Positions 36,278-45,760 of a stretch of 64,000 nucleotides of DNA are shown piece after piece. The notes beneath the pieces are model-generated. The model searched no databases, was not told where the DNA came from, and saw nothing but the letters and a program-made list of their open reading frames with translations. The DNA is from Corynebacterium sp. TAE3-ERU12 (GTDB lineage Bacteria; Actinomycetota; Actinomycetes; Mycobacteriales; Mycobacteriaceae). Both the position numbers and the translations under genes were made by a program. The stretch spans positions 248,001-312,000 of the forward strand of contig NZ_JAHUTM010000002.1 of NCBI RefSeq assembly GCF_019209905.1. The letters run 5' to 3'. How positions within the stretch are numbered: position 1 is the first letter of the stretch; every line of letters starts with the position of its first letter.

Positions 36278-36934
36278 GTGGCAACGAAAAATATGTCCTG
36301 GGCCGGGCTGGACAGTCAGCCCGCGCGGTTGGTCCTGCTGCGCCATGGCCAAACACCCATGAGCGTGGACCGCCGCTATTCCGGGAGCCGTTCCGACGTT
36401 GCGCTTACCGACCTAGGTACCCAGCAAGCCCAGCGCGCTGCCGCGGACCTCGCTCGGTCAGGATGGGACTTCGCCGGTATCGTGTGCTCGCCGCTGCTGC
36501 GCACTCGCCAAACCGCCGAATTCGCCGCTGAAGCCCTGGGGCTCAGCTTGGAGATCGATGATGACCTGCGGGAACTTGACTTTGGCGACTGGGAAGGAAT
36601 GACCTTTGCCGAGGCCCGGGAACGTGATCCCGAACAACACGCCGCCTGGATGGCTGACCCAGAACACACCACCCCAGGAGGGGAGTCGTTCGCCGCGCTC
36701 GATGCACGAGTGCGGGCCGCGCGGGAGCGGATATGTGAGCGCTACGCCGGGCGGGACGTGCTTGTGGTCAGCCACGTCAGCCCGATCAAAGCCACCCTGC
36801 GCCAAGCCATGGGGTCGGGCTATGAAGTATTCACCCGCATGTTCCTCGATCTTGCTTCAGTGTCGGTGGCCGAGTTTTACCCAGAAGGGCGCACGTCGGT
36901 GACGCTGGTGAACAGCACCGCGCACCTGCGGTAG
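36278..36934 (+). CDS. Histidine phosphatase family protein (phosphoglycerate mutase-like)
   Basis: This 218-residue enzyme starts at GTG 36278 (ATG 36293 is possible). The phosphohistidine motif is LRHGQT (His23), with a second Arg in SPLLRTRQTA and the second His in VVSHVSP. In mycobacteria and several corynebacteria the same position carries an RNase HI-phosphatase fusion. Here the N-terminal RNase HI domain is absent and the phosphatase stands alone, with only a 15-residue leader. It could act as an alpha-ribazole or other phosphatase. Confidence 0.9.
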   Translation: MATKNMSWAGLDSQPARLVLLRHGQTPMSVDRRYSGSRSDVALTDLGTQQAQRAAADLARSGWDFAGIVCSPLLRTRQTAEFAAEALGLSLEIDDDLRELDFGDWEGMTFAEARERDPEQHAAWMADPEHTTPGGESFAALDARVRAARERICERYAGRDVLVVSHVSPIKATLRQAMGSGYEVFTRMFLDLASVSVAEFYPEGRTSVTLVNSTAHLR

Positions 36935-36947
36935 GCTGCTACGGGTG

Positions 36948-37372
<425 letters not shown>

Positions 37373-37664
37373 CACAGTTTTCACTGCGTCACGGCAGTGG
37401 GGTGGACCAGCTTGGATGACGAGATTGGCAAAGACCGCCCCGTGTGGGTCTAATTGCGCTGGTGCGTTTCCGCCGGATTCATCCGTTTGGTGTTCAGAAG
37501 AAGTCTTCGGTCGTTGTTGTGCGCGGTAAGCGCATCTGGAAAACCAATGCAGCTCTACTGTGTGTTGGTAGGAAGCACTTTTATACGTCGCGGGTCGTGG
37601 TGAATTGGGTATCGCTTCCCACGTATATGAATGATGCATTCAGCAAGCATGGAGAGGTTACCTG
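37373..37664. other. Intergenic interval after rnpB, no supported gene
   Basis: About 290 bases lie between rnpB and the next gene. A short hairpin CACTGCGTCACGGCAGTG near 37380 has no U-tract. Small frames occur on both strands, but none has a convincing start site or recognisable protein. Confidence 0.6.
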
Positions 37665-38060
37665 TTAAGTCGCTGGTGGTGCATCGTCTGGGCGGTACAA
37701 CGTCCACCCGAAAAGCTCGTCCGGATTGACTTCCTCCTCTGTCGAATAATGCCCATGAAGCACATAGAGCGTGTCGGTGTCTCCGCTTTCATTAAGTACA
37801 GGAAGAAGGGTCGCTGACTCCCTTCCCTTGGCGTTATTGTTCTCCCACTCGATTGCTTCTTCCACCGAAGCGCAGCCGGATAACCTGTACGCCCGGCGAA
37901 GTCTGTATTCCAAGTCATGATCCCCTTCGCCATCTGAGTACTCCTCAATGACTGGAAGCGACCGGTTTTCCCAGAAGATGACGTAGTAGTCGGGGGTTGT
38001 GTGTTCCTTCATGTAGGGGCGTTCTGCGGGACGGGTGAAGCCTTCGGTTACTTCGATCAT
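37665..38060 (-). CDS. Hypothetical protein
   Basis: This 131-residue acidic protein is not recognised. ATG 38060 is taken as start; the frame runs upstream without a good site. It contains an aromatic segment DYYVIFWENRSLPVIEEY and a repeat-like ending YVLHGHYSTEEEVNPDELFGWTLYRPDD, with no signal peptide or membrane helix. It sits in a patch with lower GC than its neighbours, bounded by rnpB and TrpB2, which may be accessory. No homologue is obvious. Confidence 0.55.
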   Translation of the reverse strand: MIEVTEGFTRPAERPYMKEHTTPDYYVIFWENRSLPVIEEYSDGEGDHDLEYRLRRAYRLSGCASVEEAIEWENNNAKGRESATLLPVLNESGDTDTLYVLHGHYSTEEEVNPDELFGWTLYRPDDAPPAT

Positions 38061-38392
38061 GACCCCACTACTACACCACTTTTCACACCTCGAGAAGGGG
38101 CCCATCCGCCAACAGGCCAGTACTGTTCAGCTACGATCTTGCGGTGCACGCTGCGATGCGGATGAGGCCGCTAAAGCACGCCGCCGCATTGCCTTTGCCC
38201 GCGACTGGTAAGTGTCACGCGAATTATTGGAAGTGACCATTTTTCCGCACAGTACGGAGATATTGTCTTTCTCGTATGTAATAAGAAGATTGCTTATATT
38301 TAGGTAATCGCGTTTTTGTTGCCGCATAACCGCATAACAGAAAATCCCGTAGGTGCGGCAACTTCGACGAGAGCTTTATGGTTTAAGAAAAC
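38061..38392. other. Interval with a possible gene remnant
   Basis: About 330 bases hold no complete gene. On the plus strand 38138-38209 translates to a Cys/Arg-rich end reading ARCDADEAAKARRRIAFARD then W and stop, without an upstream start. This looks like a 3' remnant. The rest is AT-rich and rich in stops. Confidence 0.35.
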
Positions 38393-38638
38393 CTAGCGGC
38401 CGTTTTTCTCCGACTCAATGATAGCCAATGCCGTAATAAGGGATTTAGCCAAGGTCTCAGTTTTTAACTGGTTTCCGGCTTTAACATCAGAATTGTCAAG
38501 TATGGACCGAACTAAACACGCAGTTCCTGGGTATAACTCCTGGTCGAGGATAGCAAGGATTGACTCAAGAGTTCCCTTAAAATCGGACTCTGGATGCTGT
38601 TGTTTATCTACGTTGTTTTCGTCGAAATATCGAGACAT
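38393..38638 (-). CDS. Small hypothetical protein
   Basis: An 81-residue acidic-hydrophilic protein, predicted helical (FKGTLESILAILDQELYPGTACLVRSIL). It has no recognised family or export signal, and no clear ribosome-binding site before ATG 38638. It is in the AT-rich patch and may be part of a small accessory cassette. It is not certain to be expressed. Confidence 0.4.
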   Translation of the reverse strand: MSRYFDENNVDKQQHPESDFKGTLESILAILDQELYPGTACLVRSILDNSDVKAGNQLKTETLAKSLITALAIIESEKNGR

Positions 38639-38786
38639 GGACCCAAGCTTAGGTGACTCGAGTCCATGTGATCACTGAAAACAGGTGTCGAGGTCCACGG
38701 GCATAGCTGCACTTTGGCCGGTTAGCACCTGTGCCTGGTGAGCATCGGGGAGGGGGATGAGGAATTGAGGATGAACGCACCGAAAA

Positions 38787-38821
38787 GCCCCTCCGCGCGC
38801 AGCGAAGCACAACGGAGGGGC
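38787..38821 (-). terminator. Terminator of the trpB2 gene
   Basis: Stem GCCCCTCCG pairs with CGGAGGGGC around a 17-base loop. On the minus strand it is followed by TTTTCGG. It lies 16 bases beyond the trpB2 stop. Confidence 0.85.
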
Positions 38822-38836
38822 GCAACAGCAATACAG

Positions 38837-40189
38837 CTAGATGAACTGGCTATATGCAGGCAGGTCGAGGAAACCATTACCGGACAGCCCCAGCAGAATC
38901 ACCGGGCCGGTCCCGGGCTCACCGGTGTGCTTGCGGGCCTCGGTGAGAGCCGCAGCAATGGCGTGATTGGACTCAGGAGCCGGCACAGTGCCCTCGGTTC
39001 GGGCAAAGAGCACGCCCGCGGCGAACGCGTCTTCCTGGGTGATCGCAGTAGCCTCGAGCAGGCCCAACTCCATGGCGTGGGAGACCATCGGGGACATTGC
39101 GTGATAACGCAGGCCACCAGCATGAATCGGGTCCGGGACGAAATCCTGGCCCAGGGTGTGCATCTTCAGCAAGGGGGTCATGCCGGCCACATCGCCGTGG
39201 TCGTAGCGGTACTCGCCCTTGGTCAGTGACGGGCACTTGGCCGGCTCGGCGGCCACAATGCGCGCGTCGGTAAGCCCCTGCAGGTTCGACCCGATGAACG
39301 GGAAGGTCAAGCCCGCCAGGTTAGAACCACCACCGGCGCACCCAACAACCATGTCCGGGCCGTCGATCTCGCCGAACATCTCCAGCTGCCGGATCGCCTC
39401 CTGGCCGATGATGGTCTGGTGCAGCATGACGTGGTTGAGCACCGAGCCCAGCGCGTAGCGAGCATTATCGCTGCCCATGGCCACCTCAATGGCCTCGGAC
39501 ACGGCCATCCCCAGCGACCCCGGGGTATCGGGGTGCTTGGCGAGGATATTGCGGCCCGCCTCGGTCAGATCCGACGGCGACGGGTGCACGGTAGCGCCGT
39601 AGACATCCATCAACATCCGTCGGTAGGGCTTGGAATCGTAGGAGGCGCGAACCTGCCAGACCTCCACGTCCTGCTCGAAGAACTGGCCGGCGAAGGCCAG
39701 TGAGGCGCCCCACTGGCCAGCGCCGGTCTCGGTGGTCAGCTTCTCAATGCCGTCGAGCTTGTTGTAGTAGGCCTGGGCAATCGAGGTATTGGGCTTGTGC
39801 GAACCGATCGGGGAGACCGACTCGTTCTTGTAGTAGATCCGAGCAGAGGTCCCCAGAGCCTTCTCCAACCGTGGCGCGCGGGCCAGCGGGGAAGGCCGCC
39901 AGATGGTGTAAATCTCGCGTACCGGTTCCGGGATCTCGATATAACGCTCGGTGGAAAACTCCTGCTCGCACAGGCCAGTGGCGAAAAGAGCCGACATTTC
40001 CTCGGCGGTAATGGGCTCTTTTGTGCCGGGGTTGAGGTGCGGCGGCATCGGCTCCGGGAAGTCCGCAGCGAGGTTGTACCAATGCGTCGGCATCAGTGAC
40101 TCGGAAAGCACGGCCTTGGTCATCGGCTCGGCAGGCACGCTTGCATCATTAACGGGCGCTTGCGCGCTGGCTTCACTGGAGTGTGTCAT
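38837..40189 (-). CDS. trpB2: Tryptophan synthase beta-like protein (TrpB2)
   Basis: This 450-residue PLP enzyme belongs to the TrpB2 group, distinct from the operon TrpB1. The PLP lysine is Lys132 in GSHKPNT, and the phosphate-binding glycine loop is CAGGGSN. TrpB2 joins indole and serine to tryptophan or acts on related substrates without TrpA. The start ATG 40189 overlaps the preceding GHMP-kinase stop by four bases. No trp operon genes are nearby, so it is an orphan paralog. Confidence 0.92.
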   Translation of the reverse strand: MTHSSEASAQAPVNDASVPAEPMTKAVLSESLMPTHWYNLAADFPEPMPPHLNPGTKEPITAEEMSALFATGLCEQEFSTERYIEIPEPVREIYTIWRPSPLARAPRLEKALGTSARIYYKNESVSPIGSHKPNTSIAQAYYNKLDGIEKLTTETGAGQWGASLAFAGQFFEQDVEVWQVRASYDSKPYRRMLMDVYGATVHPSPSDLTEAGRNILAKHPDTPGSLGMAVSEAIEVAMGSDNARYALGSVLNHVMLHQTIIGQEAIRQLEMFGEIDGPDMVVGCAGGGSNLAGLTFPFIGSNLQGLTDARIVAAEPAKCPSLTKGEYRYDHGDVAGMTPLLKMHTLGQDFVPDPIHAGGLRYHAMSPMVSHAMELGLLEATAITQEDAFAAGVLFARTEGTVPAPESNHAIAAALTEARKHTGEPGTGPVILLGLSGNGFLDLPAYSQFI

Positions 40190-41358
40190 GCCTTCCAGAT
40201 TAACCCCGCAGCCGCACCTGTTAGCGGTAATTCCCAACCTCCGGCGCCATGAATTGCGCCGCGGATGTCCTCGGCCAGTTCAGCCGGGCCCCACGCCACT
40301 GCCGCCGCCCCCGGGGCCGAGACACAGCGGCACGCCGCGCCGGCATTATTCGCTGCAGTAATAAGCCGACCAAGCGGATTATCGGGGTCAATGCTCTTAT
40401 CCCGGGTGCGGGTATCGACCCGGATAGTGGCCAGGCAGGCCGATACGTCGCCATGCCGAATATGTCCGGACAAGGCGCGCGCACGATCTGAGCTCCCCGC
40501 AGTTTCTTCCAGCCAGCGTGCGGCGCGTCCCTCGGTGGGGGCCTCACTATTGGCATCGACCTCGTGCCGGGCCCGAATCCACTCCACAACGCGGGTATCC
40601 GCGTCGGGAAGCGCCGCCAACGTCGGCACGCCAAAAGTCCGGCAGGCATCGGCGAAAAATCCGTGCCGATTCGCCGGGGCGCTACCGCCGGTCAGATCCG
40701 CCGAGCACAGTGCAGTCAACGCAACCTGGTCGGGCAACGGCAACTGGGTGACCGCACCATCGGCATGGTTGCACAGCAGCACATGGCCGGCCTTCGCGCG
40801 CAGCGCGGCGGTATAGGGGTAGAGGGGAACATGCTCGCCGACATGGGCGGCCTGGGCTTCTTGCAGTGCCGACGCGAGCCGCGCGCGGGCGGGAACATCG
40901 TCACGGTCGCCCCACAATTCATTGGCGGCCAAGGCGATAGCACTCTGCACAGCGGCGATATCGCCCAGGCCGCGCTGTGCGGGAATATCGGACTCGATGG
41001 TGATGTCCAGGCCAGCATCCATCCGTGGAATCACATGGATAATGTGCGCCAACGCCACCACAGCCGCAGCTACCGACGCCACCGGCTGCGGCAGATCCTC
41101 AGGAACGGACTCCGGCATATCCATGGTGTGCACTGACCCATTGCTGCGCACCGTGAGCGTGCCATCCTTAGTCGGCACCAGGGCGACGGCAGCCGAAACC
41201 GGCAGCGCAGCGGTGATCAGCATGCCGCCGGTGCGAGAGCATGGCTCGCCGATGAGCTCGATGCTGCCGGGTGCGTGGGCGGCTGCTGCGCCGGAGGGGA
41301 GCTGCCCATGTGGGGCAACGGCACCGAGCACTCGGTCCAGGGCGGGATGGCCGGTCAT
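40186..41358 (-). CDS. GHMP-kinase-like protein (galactokinase-related)
   Basis: This 390-residue protein has the size and order of galactokinases. The N-terminal substrate motif reads APGSIELIGEP (normally GRVNLIGEH) and the ATP-loop motif reads IPAQRGLGDIAAVQSA (normally GLGSSAA), so both are altered. The C-terminal AGAAC region resembles GHMP motif 3. I infer a member with changed or lost substrate specificity. It is directly coupled to trpB2 by four bases. No galE or galT is nearby. Confidence 0.7.
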   Translation of the reverse strand: MTGHPALDRVLGAVAPHGQLPSGAAAAHAPGSIELIGEPCSRTGGMLITAALPVSAAVALVPTKDGTLTVRSNGSVHTMDMPESVPEDLPQPVASVAAAVVALAHIIHVIPRMDAGLDITIESDIPAQRGLGDIAAVQSAIALAANELWGDRDDVPARARLASALQEAQAAHVGEHVPLYPYTAALRAKAGHVLLCNHADGAVTQLPLPDQVALTALCSADLTGGSAPANRHGFFADACRTFGVPTLAALPDADTRVVEWIRARHEVDANSEAPTEGRAARWLEETAGSSDRARALSGHIRHGDVSACLATIRVDTRTRDKSIDPDNPLGRLITAANNAGAACRCVSAPGAAAVAWGPAELAEDIRGAIHGAGGWELPLTGAAAGLIWKA

Positions 41359-41567
41359 CGGGATCCTTTCCGTCGAATGCTGTTCACAAGCCCCGGATTA
41401 TGGGGCCTCGATGTGGGCTTATGCTACCCGGTGTACGGGCCTTCTTTTGGTGGGGGAGTCTCGGGCACAATGGCGTCGCGCCAGCGCTCGTGGGGTGAGC
41501 CACGTAGTCTTAGGTGCATAAAAATCGTTCACCGATATTGGTGCGGCACCCACAACAAGGAGCGGTT

Positions 41568-41768
41568 ATGAAGGACAAGTGGTACTACGACCCCAGCACC
41601 GGCGATGTCTTCCAAGGCAAGCAGAAGGGCTGGAATGACCGGATGGGCCCCTACGACACCGAAAAAGAAGCCCGCCACGCCATGGACCGAGTCAAGGCCA
41701 ATAATGAAGCCGCCGACGACTGGGACGAAGCAGACGACAACTGGGGCGAACCGCCGCAGAAACTCTAG
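41568..41768 (+). CDS. Small SPOR-like protein
   Basis: A 66-residue acidic protein with an AAGGAG site before ATG 41568. The sequence KWYYDPSTGDVFQGKQKGWNDRMGPYDTEKEARHAM resembles a SPOR-type domain in short form, as found in other corynebacteria. There is no signal peptide, so it is cytoplasmic. The last 20 residues are Trp-, Asp- and Glu-rich. The function is unknown. Confidence 0.8.
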   Translation: MKDKWYYDPSTGDVFQGKQKGWNDRMGPYDTEKEARHAMDRVKANNEAADDWDEADDNWGEPPQKL

Positions 41769-41790
41769 CTAGTCCCCGGAGGCGTGCCGA

Positions 41791-43458
41791 CTATAGCTTC
41801 TTTTCCAGCTTGCGGTACGCCTTTTCGATGCCCTTCATACGCTCCTTATAGTCGGACAGTGCAGCCAGGCCATCGGCGTATTCAATCTGGTACAGCACCC
41901 CGTAGCCAAAAGTGTCCTGGCCCAGCCGGTGCGCCCGACGGGCCTTGCGTAGCAACACCTCACGGGCAGTCACCGTGTCCTGGAAATCTCCCAGCGAAGA
42001 CTGCATTTCCTTGCAGGCCTTATACAGGCTCTTCGTTTTCAACCCAGCTCCACCAGCAGCTTCGGCGGAGTAGCGCAGTTTCTTCGCGGCCTTACGCACA
42101 TCGTGGAACCGTTCCTCACGGTCCTGGCGCGACAGCTCAGTATTGCCCCAGTCGGACATGGCCTTCTTATGCCGTTTCATCAGCTTGCGGTAGGCCTGGG
42201 CAAGGTGCTTTGCCAGAACCGCAGCGGTGTCCTCTGTCTTGACTGGCTGGTGTGCCTTTTTCTCCTTCGGCTCGGCCTCCGCCTCGGGCTGCTCGGCCTC
42301 CTCCTCTGGTTGCTCGGCTGGCGTGGCGTCTTCTTCAGCTTCACCAGGGTGCTCGAGCACCGGCGGGTCAGCGAGCAACGCGTCGAGTTCGTCGAGCAGA
42401 TTGAGGTAGCGATCCGAGTCCAACGCGGCAATGACATGACGGTGCGCACGGGTGTACTCCCGACGCATATCCGCAGCTAGAGCCTCACGAATCGACGGGT
42501 CGATACCTTCGGCCTCTTCACGAGTCATCAGGTTTTCGAAGCGTTCGGCAACCACTTCGGCGTCGCGGGCCACACCAAGGATTCCGGCAAGAGCCTTCAG
42601 TTCATGCTCGACAAGCTCGAGGCGCTGGCCACCAAGAATCCCGTGGAAGGTCTGCAGGTGCGAGCGCAGCTCCCGGGTAGCCACCCGCATCTGGTGCACC
42701 GAATCCCACTCATCGCGGCGAACCAGCGGATCTGTTTCCAGTAGCTTGTCGCGGTTAGCAGCCAGGGCGTCGACAACAGTGCGTGCCGCAGTGCCCTTCG
42801 GCGGCGGCGTGGGCGACTGCGGCTGCGGCACATTATCGACAGAGTCACCCAGGGCAGCGGCTAATTTCGACGGGCTCGCCTCATCGCTGGCCCCAGCGCC
42901 GAGGAACACATCGTGGGCATGGGTCAGCATCATCTCGCCGCGCTCAGTGCCGGCGATATCGCCAACCAGCTCTAACTCCCATTCCCGCCACGAGGTTTCC
43001 TGCCCACCAGGCAGCAGTGAACGAGCGGTGACATGGTCATCACAAAACTCCGCGATCACCGCACCGGATGCATCACGAAGCAGGTAAATATGGCGGGAAT
43101 TATTAACCTCAGCGATAGGGTCCAGCCTGTGGTTGCGCACCATCGCGCGCACCGGGCCGAGCACCTCCGCTGGTGCCGGGTCGTCGGGATTGCCCAGTGG
43201 CGCGCCCAACTCCATCCGGCCCTTACCGGCTGGGGTTTTAAGGTGCCAGCCCTCATCAGAACCACCGGTACGCCGCCGCAGCGTGCGCTTAGCGCGGGTC
43301 AACACCAAATCCTCGGTGTCGTAGTAGACCGCAGAGAGCTCAATAATCTCTGGCTCATCGGCGGAGACCACCTCAGCAAGGGCGGTCAACGTCGGTACCG
43401 TGATGTCGTCAGCTACAGAGAACTTCGCTTCAATTTCCAGAGACTGCGTGGTGCTCAT
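41791..43458 (-). CDS. CYTH-CHAD domain protein
   Basis: This 555-residue protein has an N-terminal CYTH domain (EIEAKFSV at residues 8-15, the ExExK motif, plus RTLRRRTGG) followed by a CHAD domain (VHQMRVATRELRSHL near 240; HDVRKAAKKLRYSAEA near 470) of histidine-rich helices that bind polyphosphate. An acidic low-complexity insert (AEEDATPAEQPEEEAEQPEA) separates two CHAD halves. The family is linked to inorganic triphosphate hydrolysis and polyphosphate binding. It is transcribed on its own. Confidence 0.93.
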   Translation of the reverse strand: MSTTQSLEIEAKFSVADDITVPTLTALAEVVSADEPEIIELSAVYYDTEDLVLTRAKRTLRRRTGGSDEGWHLKTPAGKGRMELGAPLGNPDDPAPAEVLGPVRAMVRNHRLDPIAEVNNSRHIYLLRDASGAVIAEFCDDHVTARSLLPGGQETSWREWELELVGDIAGTERGEMMLTHAHDVFLGAGASDEASPSKLAAALGDSVDNVPQPQSPTPPPKGTAARTVVDALAANRDKLLETDPLVRRDEWDSVHQMRVATRELRSHLQTFHGILGGQRLELVEHELKALAGILGVARDAEVVAERFENLMTREEAEGIDPSIREALAADMRREYTRAHRHVIAALDSDRYLNLLDELDALLADPPVLEHPGEAEEDATPAEQPEEEAEQPEAEAEPKEKKAHQPVKTEDTAAVLAKHLAQAYRKLMKRHKKAMSDWGNTELSRQDREERFHDVRKAAKKLRYSAEAAGGAGLKTKSLYKACKEMQSSLGDFQDTVTAREVLLRKARRAHRLGQDTFGYGVLYQIEYADGLAALSDYKERMKGIEKAYRKLEKKL

Positions 43459-43515
43459 GCCAGCAATATTACCGGTCAGCCGGACATTGAGGGCCCGTCA
43501 CAGCATAAGGGTGGA

Positions 43516-44331
43516 TTACTCGGCGAAAGTGTGGTCTGCGGTGGGGAAGTCGCCAGCCTCGACCTGTTCCCGGTACACCCGGGCGCCCTGGCTCATCAAT
43601 GCGCCAACTTCAGCGAAGGTTTTCGCAAAACTCGGCCGACGGCCACCAGCGGGCACCGCCAACATGTCCTGCCAGACCAACACCTGGGCATCGCAATCAG
43701 GACCAGCGCCAATTCCCACCGTCGGAATGCCCAACTCCTTGGTGATCTCAGCTGCCAGCGGGCCAGGCACCATCTCCAGCACCACCGCAGAGGCACCGGC
43801 ATCTTGTACCGCCAGTGCGTCGGCACGCAACGCCTCAGCCCCCGCACCGCGACCCTGCACCTTGAAACCGCCAAGATTATGTACCGACTGCGGCGTAAAA
43901 CCGATATGAGCCATGACCGGAATGCCCGCGGCAACTAGCGCGCGAATACGCTCAGCCATCCGCACGCCGCCCTCGATCTTGATCATGTGCGCGCCGGACT
44001 TGGCCATCATGGTCGTCGCGCTGCGCACCGCCTGCTCGTCGGAAGCCTCATACGTGCCAAAAGGAAGGTCAGCGACAACGAGAGCCTTCGGCGCGCCGCG
44101 AACCACCGCGCGGGCCAACGGAATCATTTCATCAAGAGTGACCTCGGCAGTCGTAGCGCAGCCATAGATGACATTCGCTGCGGAATCCCCGACTAACAAC
44201 ACCTCAATATCGGCATCGGAAAAAGCCTGGGCAGAGCTGTAGTCGTAGGCCGTGAGCATCGCCCACCGGCGACCCTCCGACTTCCACCGAGCGAGGTCAT
44301 CAACACGGGTCTGCTTAGCGCTCATGGTCAT
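43516..44331 (-). CDS. panB: 3-Methyl-2-oxobutanoate hydroxymethyltransferase
   Basis: This 271-residue enzyme catalyses the first step of pantothenate synthesis, adding a hydroxymethyl group from methylene-THF to ketoisovalerate. [24 protein letters not shown] and IKIEGG are conserved. ATG 44331 (MTM) or 44325 may start it. panC is not adjacent, unlike the panBC operon I recall in C. glutamicum. Confidence 0.95.
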   Translation of the reverse strand: MTMSAKQTRVDDLARWKSEGRRWAMLTAYDYSSAQAFSDADIEVLLVGDSAANVIYGCATTAEVTLDEMIPLARAVVRGAPKALVVADLPFGTYEASDEQAVRSATTMMAKSGAHMIKIEGGVRMAERIRALVAAGIPVMAHIGFTPQSVHNLGGFKVQGRGAGAEALRADALAVQDAGASAVVLEMVPGPLAAEITKELGIPTVGIGAGPDCDAQVLVWQDMLAVPAGGRRPSFAKTFAEVGALMSQGARVYREQVEAGDFPTADHTFAE

Positions 44332-44375
44332 AGACTATTCCACGCATGTCCGATTCGCGGCTATCGTCGGAAGAT

Positions 44376-45716
44376 ATGAACCGCCAACAGGAATTCGTCC
44401 TGCGCACGATCGAAGAAAGAGACATCCGATTCATTCGGCTGTGGTTCACCGACATCCAGGGCTACTTAAAGTCCGTTGCGGTGGCACCGGCTGAGCTCGA
44501 AGGGGCATTTACCGAGGGCATCGGCTTCGACGGCTCCGCCATCGAGGGTTTTTCCCGCGTCTCCGAGGCCGACACCATCGCCCGGCCCGACCCGTCGACC
44601 TTCCAGATCCTGCCGTGGCGCGATGGCGCCGAAGAACCCGACTCCGCCCGCATCTACTGCGATATCACCATGCCCGACGGCCAGCCCAGCTGGGCTGACC
44701 CGCGCCACGTGCTGCGTGGCCAAGTGCAAGCCGCAGCCGATATGGGATTCGTGCCCTATATCCACCCCGAGATCGAGTTCTTCCTCGTCGATTCGCTCGA
44801 CACGGGCGGCAACCCGCCGGTGCCCGCCGATAATGGCGGCTATTTCGACCAGGCCGTGCACGAAAAAGCCCCCAACTTCCGACGGGAGGCCATCTCCGCG
44901 CTGGAAGCCATGGGCATCCAGGTGGAGTACTCGCACCACGAGGGCGCTCCCGGCCAGCAGGAAATCGACCTGCGCTATGCCGACGCCATCACTATGGCGG
45001 ACAACATCATGACCCTGCGCCACCTCATCAAACGGGTGGCGATGAGCAATAACGTCCGCGCCACTTTCATGCCGAAGCCGTTCGCGGACCAGCCCGGCTC
45101 GGCGATGCACACCCACTTCTCCTTATTTGAGGGCGATGAAAACGCTTTCCATGACCCCGATGATGAGGACCAGCTGTCGCCGACTGCCCGGAAGTTCATT
45201 GCCGGCATCCTCACCCACGCCCACGAAATCTCGGCGGTCACGAACCAATGGGTGAACTCCTATAAGCGCATCGTTTTCGGTGAGGAAGCCCCCACCGCTG
45301 CGTCGTGGGGCATGGCGAACCGCTCGGCCCTGGTGCGAGTACCCATGTATTCCCCGGGTAAAGCCAGTTCCCGCCGGGTGGAGGTACGCTCCATAGACTC
45401 CGCGTGTAACCCGTACTTGGCCTACGCGGTGGTGCTAGCAGCCGGGCTGAAAGGCATCCGTGAGGACTACGTGCTGCCGGCCCAGGCTGAGGACAATATT
45501 TCTCAGATGACCCGCCGGGAGCGCCGCGCGCTGGGCTACCGTGACTTGCCGACCAGCCTCGACCAGGCACTGAAGCAGATGGAACGTTCGGACTTGGTCG
45601 CCGAGACGCTAGGCGAGCACGTGTACGAATTTTTCCTGCGCAATAAGTGGCGCGAGTGCCGCGATTACCAGAGCCAGGTCACCCCCTGGGAGCTGCGCGC
45701 CAATCTCGACTACTGA
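44376..45716 (+). CDS. glnA2: Glutamine synthetase GlnA2
   Basis: This 446-residue glutamine synthetase I paralog begins MNRQQEFVLRTIEERDIRFI, matching the GlnA2 start I know from C. glutamicum. Motifs include FDGSAIEGFS, HTHFSLFEGDENAF, and KRIVFGEEAPTAASWGMANRSALVRVP. The C terminus lacks the adenylylation site of GlnA. It is followed by glnE with a 44-base gap. It is distinct in sequence from the two glnA genes at 60-64 kb. Confidence 0.94.
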   Translation: MNRQQEFVLRTIEERDIRFIRLWFTDIQGYLKSVAVAPAELEGAFTEGIGFDGSAIEGFSRVSEADTIARPDPSTFQILPWRDGAEEPDSARIYCDITMPDGQPSWADPRHVLRGQVQAAADMGFVPYIHPEIEFFLVDSLDTGGNPPVPADNGGYFDQAVHEKAPNFRREAISALEAMGIQVEYSHHEGAPGQQEIDLRYADAITMADNIMTLRHLIKRVAMSNNVRATFMPKPFADQPGSAMHTHFSLFEGDENAFHDPDDEDQLSPTARKFIAGILTHAHEISAVTNQWVNSYKRIVFGEEAPTAASWGMANRSALVRVPMYSPGKASSRRVEVRSIDSACNPYLAYAVVLAAGLKGIREDYVLPAQAEDNISQMTRRERRALGYRDLPTSLDQALKQMERSDLVAETLGEHVYEFFLRNKWRECRDYQSQVTPWELRANLDY

Positions 45717-45760
45717 CCAACGCCCGCCAACCAGCCAAGGACTGTAGGCAAGCACCCGTT

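Noticed and set aside
37444..37668. 74-codon plus-strand frame after rnpB
   Set aside because: No ribosome-binding site, no recognisable protein, and it runs into the convergent gene.
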